Shown here in pieces: positions 31,701 through 34,413 of a stretch of 34,413 nucleotides of DNA. The notes under the pieces are model-generated. The model was not told the origin of the DNA and ran no database searches. It was given only the letters and a program-made list of their open reading frames with translations. Location: the IMG/VR virus record IMGVR_UViG_3300044712_000118, positions 1 through 34,413 of that record. The stretch is one strand, 5' to 3'. The stretch comes from a virus. Made by a program: the position numbers and the translations under genes. How positions within the stretch are numbered: the first letter of the stretch is position 1; every line of letters starts with the position of its first letter.

Positions 31701-32820
31701 AAATTTGCAAACGGCAGCAAAACCCGAACCCCAACCTTTCGGCAGACCTGCCATCGAGTTCAATGGCGATGAGGGTTTTGCAACAACGCCGGGTCTACCT
31801 GAGGGCGCAGACTTCAAAGATTTCCTAATCGACGCAGGCTACAACCCTGACGAGATTACAGTCGTTGGCACACCCCGCACCTCAAGATGGCAACGCTACG
31901 ATGGCGAATGGCTAACCTCTTACCGGTTCTCATTCACCCTCAACCAATCAGCCATTGACCTGCCAACCCTTTACGCTCAGGCAAAGAAAACCAAGCCTAA
32001 GCCAACGCAGCCGCAGTCAAAAAATAAAGCCGTCGTTGTCTGTTGGTCAGACACTCAGACAGGTAAGGTTGACCATAGAGGCGGAACCCCCGAACTTATC
32101 CAACGTATTCAGGAAAAACTCACGGCCCTAGACGCATATTGTAAGCGTGAAAAACCAAGTGTTATCTATTTCCTAAACGTTGGAGATTCAATTGAGAACT
32201 TCGAGTCGGGCGGAAACCCGATGCGTACGAACGACCTCTCTTTGATGCAACAGATTGACCTTGAGGCTACTTTCGAGTTTGATGCGTTGCGTACTCTTGC
32301 CAAGCATGCACCAATCATTGCCGCATCAGTTGGGTCCAACCATTGCCAATGGAGAGCCGGGCAGAAACGCCTTGGAACAACTCTCGACGACTGGGGTATT
32401 TTCATCCAGCGTCAACTAGCCAAACAGGCTCAACTCATCGGCTTAGACGTCAAGTTCTACGAACCGGCGATGACTGACGAATCACTTGCCCTTGAGGTTG
32501 GATTCGGAGACCACATTGTCGGACTCGTTCATGGTCATCAAGCGTCAAACCCTGACCGCATGGTTACTTGGTGGAGAGGCCAGTCTCATGGAGACCAAGC
32601 CGTCGCAGATGCAACCGTTCTCGTCTACGGACATTACCACCATCTACGCATCACCGAAACAGGCCGACGCAACGGACGCTCACGCTACCTCATCCAATGC
32701 CCAACCCTCGACAACGGGAGTTCGTGGTACCGTCAAACCTCAGGTGATGACTCAGACCCGGGACTTTTGGTATTCAACCTAACGGACGAACCGTTCAATG
32801 GAACCGTCACAAAACTTTAA
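31693..32820 (+). CDS. Calcineurin-like metallophosphoesterase
   Basis: A 375-residue protein. An N-terminal accessory region (about residues 1-110) precedes the phosphoesterase core: VVCWSDTQTGK (D120), YFLNVGDSIENF, SVGSNHCQW, GLVHGHQ and VYGHYHHLR, the metal ligand blocks of the family. It could act on nucleotides or DNA ends (Mre11-like) but the substrate is unknown. It is the last protein gene before the structured noncoding region. Confidence 0.83.
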   Translation: MLENLQTAAKPEPQPFGRPAIEFNGDEGFATTPGLPEGADFKDFLIDAGYNPDEITVVGTPRTSRWQRYDGEWLTSYRFSFTLNQSAIDLPTLYAQAKKTKPKPTQPQSKNKAVVVCWSDTQTGKVDHRGGTPELIQRIQEKLTALDAYCKREKPSVIYFLNVGDSIENFESGGNPMRTNDLSLMQQIDLEATFEFDALRTLAKHAPIIAASVGSNHCQWRAGQKRLGTTLDDWGIFIQRQLAKQAQLIGLDVKFYEPAMTDESLALEVGFGDHIVGLVHGHQASNPDRMVTWWRGQSHGDQAVADATVLVYGHYHHLRITETGRRNGRSRYLIQCPTLDNGSSWYRQTSGDDSDPGLLVFNLTDEPFNGTVTKL

Positions 32821-33311
32821 CAATCCCGTTTACGGCTATGCAGAGAGCAATCCGAGTAACCGCAAGACCTAACGGCTAAAAGGTTAGTCCACCCTTGTAC
32901 GAGAACGGCTTAGTTCCTTTCCATCTTTCGAGATTGGTAAGGTTTAGGAATGGATTAGCGGCGCATCGTCAATGCTAATTAGGCTGCCCCGTATGGGGTC
33001 TGGTGGTGCAAATCCACACATTCCACAAGGGCAAGCCATGTCCCCGATATCTACCAGCCAGCCTGCGTAGGTCATCATGGCAAATAAACAACAATTTCTT
33101 TCGCAACGGTATTTTGGTTGATTCCCACGATACGCAGTCCTACGAAAATGTTGGGTATTAGGTCTATTGCTGCGGCGGGCCTAATACCAATCACCCCCAA
33201 GGTTTCGGCCTTGGCCCCCTAGTCCCTGCGGATTAGGGTTTATACAAATGAACCGCACTTGGTTGGTTAGACCTGATTACAGGCATATAGTCCAACCTCG
33301 GGATTCATTTA

Positions 33312-33385
33312 GGGTAGTAGCACAATCAGGATGGTGCAATAGGTTAGTCCATTAGGTTGCGGGTTCGAATCCCGCCTACCCACCA
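33312..33385 (+). pseudogene. Degenerate tRNA-like element inside the structured region
   Basis: The T arm (GCGGG-TTCGAAT-CCCGC), D arm (GCAC/GTGC with a loop holding AA and GG) and ACCA end look like a real tRNA, but the acceptor stem has only six pairs (GGGTAG/CTACCC) and the anticodon arm is poor: with a TTAGTCC loop (anticodon would be AGT) only the middle of the stem pairs. It is probably a tRNA mimic or decayed tRNA forming part of the larger RNA. Confidence 0.6.
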
Positions 33386-33578
33386 AGACTCAGGTGTGAC
33401 CTCTACTGCGTAAGCGGAACGCCCCCTGAGTTTAGACAACGCCATTTGTTTCATCATCTGGCCCGGTATCCGTTCAATCCTGATTATTGCGGCTCTACCT
33501 GATTTGGCTCAAGGTTGCAAACGAAAGCCACTTATTTGACGGTGCATCAGGATAAACCGTCACTTAGGATTCAATAAC

Positions 33579-33616
33579 AAACAATCCGCTTACTATTGTT
33601 TAGCGGAACAAACAAT
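33579..33616 (+). promoter_or_regulatory. H-type pseudoknot / alternating hairpin before the FmdB-like gene
   Basis: AAACAAT (33579-33585) pairs with ATTGTTT (33595-33601); the loop contains CCGCT (33586-33590), which is complementary to AGCGG (33602-33606) right after the stem. The same ATTGTTT can instead pair with a second AAACAAT (33610-33616). The two arrangements exclude each other and end 14 bases before the ATG at 33630. Confidence 0.5.
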
Positions 33617-33629
33617 AATAAGGCCCGCC

Positions 33630-33809
33630 ATGCCAACCTATTTTTACAACTGCCCCGACTGCAACCTAGAGTTCAAAGTAATCCGAGGCATGAACGACGC
33701 AGAGGACAACACCTGCCCAACGTGCGGTGCCGCTGCAAAAAGAGACTTCACAATTGGACGCATCAAATTTAAAGGGGATGGGTTCTACTCAACAGATAAG
33801 GCAGAGTGA
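33630..33809 (+). CDS. FmdB-like zinc ribbon protein
   Basis: A 59-residue protein (MPTYFYNCPDCNLEFKVIRGM ... CPTCGAAAKRDF) with a two-CxxC zinc ribbon, and a tail KGDGFYSTDK typical of FmdB-family regulatory proteins (usually GxGFYxTD). These occur in actinobacteria and their phages and may bind nucleic acid. It lies directly downstream of the structured RNA. The ATG overlaps a structured leader without a clear ribosome binding site (AAGGCCCGCC). Confidence 0.75.
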   Translation: MPTYFYNCPDCNLEFKVIRGMNDAEDNTCPTCGAAAKRDFTIGRIKFKGDGFYSTDKAE

Positions 33810-33919
33810 TGACACCTGACCAACTCTTTGACTACCTCAAGAGGGCAGCAAACGGTGAGGACCTAAACGAACTTTACGCAGAGGCACTAGATTTCCTTTG
33901 CTATTGCTCCCTCGACTAA
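33809..33919 (+). CDS. Very small acidic protein
   Basis: A 36-residue frame (MTPDQLFDYLKRAANGEDLNELYAEALDFLCYCSLD) overlapping the previous stop (TGATGA). It looks like a helical, acidic mini-protein. Only the overlap and composition support it. Confidence 0.5.
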   Translation: MTPDQLFDYLKRAANGEDLNELYAEALDFLCYCSLD

Positions 33920-33983
33920 CCACCCCCCCCATAGTCAAGACCCCCGCCCCTATCTCTAGCAACCCGCAGCAAAGAGAAAACAA

Positions 33984-34316
33984 ATGACAAACCCCCCGGC
34001 AGATACACCCCGACACCGTTGGGATAGTAGCAACAGACGACAAGACAGTCCTCAATGGAAAGCCATTCGTTCTCTTGTTGCTGAGAGGGACAACCATAGG
34101 TGCCAAGAGTTCATGCGAGACGGTGAACCTTGCACCGATAAAGGAACAGAGTGTGACCACATCATCCCAGTTTCTCAAGGTGGAACAGACTCCCTAGAAA
34201 ACCTGCGAATGTTATGCACATGGCACCATGCTCGCAAGTCCTCCCGTGAGGGACAAGCCGCTCGCAAGAATCTAACCGAGAGACGCCCAACCCCTCGGCA
34301 CCCCGGACTCATCTAA
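33984..34316 (+). CDS. HNH endonuclease (packaging-associated position)
   Basis: A 110-residue nuclease with DHIIPVSQGGTDSLENLRMLCTWHHARKS, containing the His, Asn and His of the HNH motif and cysteines before and within it (C...CTDKG...C). In many siphophages with cos or headful packaging an HNH enzyme next to the terminase genes is required for DNA packaging; here it lies at the right end and the terminase genes at the left, so the two become neighbours on a circular or concatemeric molecule. The start follows AAGAGAAAACAA. Confidence 0.83.
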   Translation: MTNPPADTPRHRWDSSNRRQDSPQWKAIRSLVAERDNHRCQEFMRDGEPCTDKGTECDHIIPVSQGGTDSLENLRMLCTWHHARKSSREGQAARKNLTERRPTPRHPGLI

Positions 34317-34358
34317 ACCTCCGGCACTCACCCCCAAAAAAATAACCGCTTATCAAAA

Positions 34359-34385
34359 CTCCCCTCAGGAAATGTATGGGGGGAG
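34359..34385. other. Right-end hairpin
   Basis: CTCCCCTCA (34359-34367) pairs with TGGGGGGAG (34377-34385), nine pairs with one G-T, around a nine-base loop. It is in the last 100 bases of the window after the HNH gene. It may be a terminator without T run, or part of the packaging site. Confidence 0.4.
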
Positions 34386-34413
34386 GACCCCCGACAAGGG
34401 CCTCAAAGAAAGG

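Larger units (their letters stand above)
32821..33629 (+). ncRNA. Large structured noncoding RNA candidate (about 810 bases)
   Basis: No convincing protein gene lies in these 809 bases, but stems are dense. Examples: ten-pair UUCG hairpin 32916-32942; a cloverleaf-like domain 32947-33024 (GGAATG/CATTCC closing, branches 32954-32979, 32986-32999, 33003-33017); crossing helices 33035-33040/33076-33081 and 33063-33069/33131-33137; 11-pair hairpin 33154-33188; UUCG-like hairpin 33197-33214; nine-pair hairpin 33217-33238; long arm 33246-33310; stem 33388-33394/33425-33431 with inner GTAA (GNRA) hairpin 33406-33417; helix 33476-33481/33566-33571; crossing helices 33498-33503/33546-33551 and 33537-33543/33556-33562. 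UUCG, GNRA and T-loop forms fit the + strand. The size and tRNA-like insert recall phage-linked GOLLD/ROOL-type RNAs; relatedness is unproved. Confidence 0.6.

Noticed and set aside
32947-33027. tRNA with closing stem GGAATG/CATTCC and an ACA end
   Set aside because: The branch order and loop sizes do not give D and anticodon arms; the T-loop lacks the usual TTC. It is a cloverleaf-like domain of the larger RNA.
33063-33137. tRNA with seven-pair acceptor CTGCGTA/TACGCAG
   Set aside because: The length and closing stem are tRNA-like, but no D or anticodon arm forms and the T loop (TTGATTC) is non-canonical; it is better explained as a helix of the large RNA.
33312-33385. Attachment site at the tRNA 3' end
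   Set aside because: Phages often integrate at tRNA 3' ends, but no integrase gene was recognised anywhere in the window.
33837-34178. Minus-strand frame over the HNH gene
   Set aside because: No start signal or motif, and the + strand frame has a clear HNH motif.

Overview
The window looks like a complete or nearly complete genome of a small siphophage of an actinobacterium. It has one long rightward gene set with a head-tail module in standard order (terminase, portal, MuF protein, scaffold, capsid, connectors, tail tube, frameshifted chaperone, tape measure, baseplate and fibre proteins). A WhiB-type iron-sulfur regulator, a family essentially confined to actinobacteria and their phages, lies on the opposite strand. 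Base composition is intermediate (about 45-50% GC by eye), so a low-GC, possibly freshwater, actinobacterial host is likely; that is inference. No integrase, DNA polymerase, replicative helicase or clear repressor was found, so the phage probably relies on host replication enzymes and is probably lytic.

Layout. 1-182: left-end noncoding DNA with a promoter firing at the start codon of a short zinc-finger/prim-pol protein (183-773). 793-9522: packaging, head and tail-tube genes, with RNA hairpins around the scaffold/capsid and tail-tube genes and a -1 frameshift tail chaperone. 9495-18745: tape measure, distal tail, tail tip, a collagen-like fibre, a second fibre sharing its C-terminal domain, and three tandem related beta-rich proteins. 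18784-20231: lysis (membrane protein, LysM protein, M23 peptidase, second membrane protein), closed by a bidirectional terminator at 20261-20295. 20294-20584: leftward whiB.

20712-26507: recombination and replication. Genes encode a YqaJ-type exonuclease, endonuclease VII, a PD-(D/E)XK-like protein, a candidate annealing protein, an HExxH metalloprotein, HNH proteins, a replication initiator with four iterons inside its own gene, an SSB and a RusA resolvase. 26599-31328: a dense run of about 22 very small, translationally coupled genes, several encoding a related RIIKLL...LIKGE protein family, plus NrdH redoxin, zinc-knuckle proteins and a helix-turn-helix protein. 31461-32820: a small DNA-binding-like protein and a calcineurin-like phosphoesterase.

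32821-33629 is about 810 bases without a protein gene but full of perfect stems, UUCG- and GNRA-type loops, T-loop-like motifs, crossing helices and an embedded degenerate tRNA-like element. It is the best candidate for an unusual system: a large ornate phage RNA, possibly related to the GOLLD/ROOL type. It is followed by an FmdB-like zinc ribbon, a 36-residue protein and an HNH nuclease (33984-34316). If the molecule is circular or concatemeric, that nuclease lies next to the terminase genes, where packaging-associated HNH proteins are usually found.
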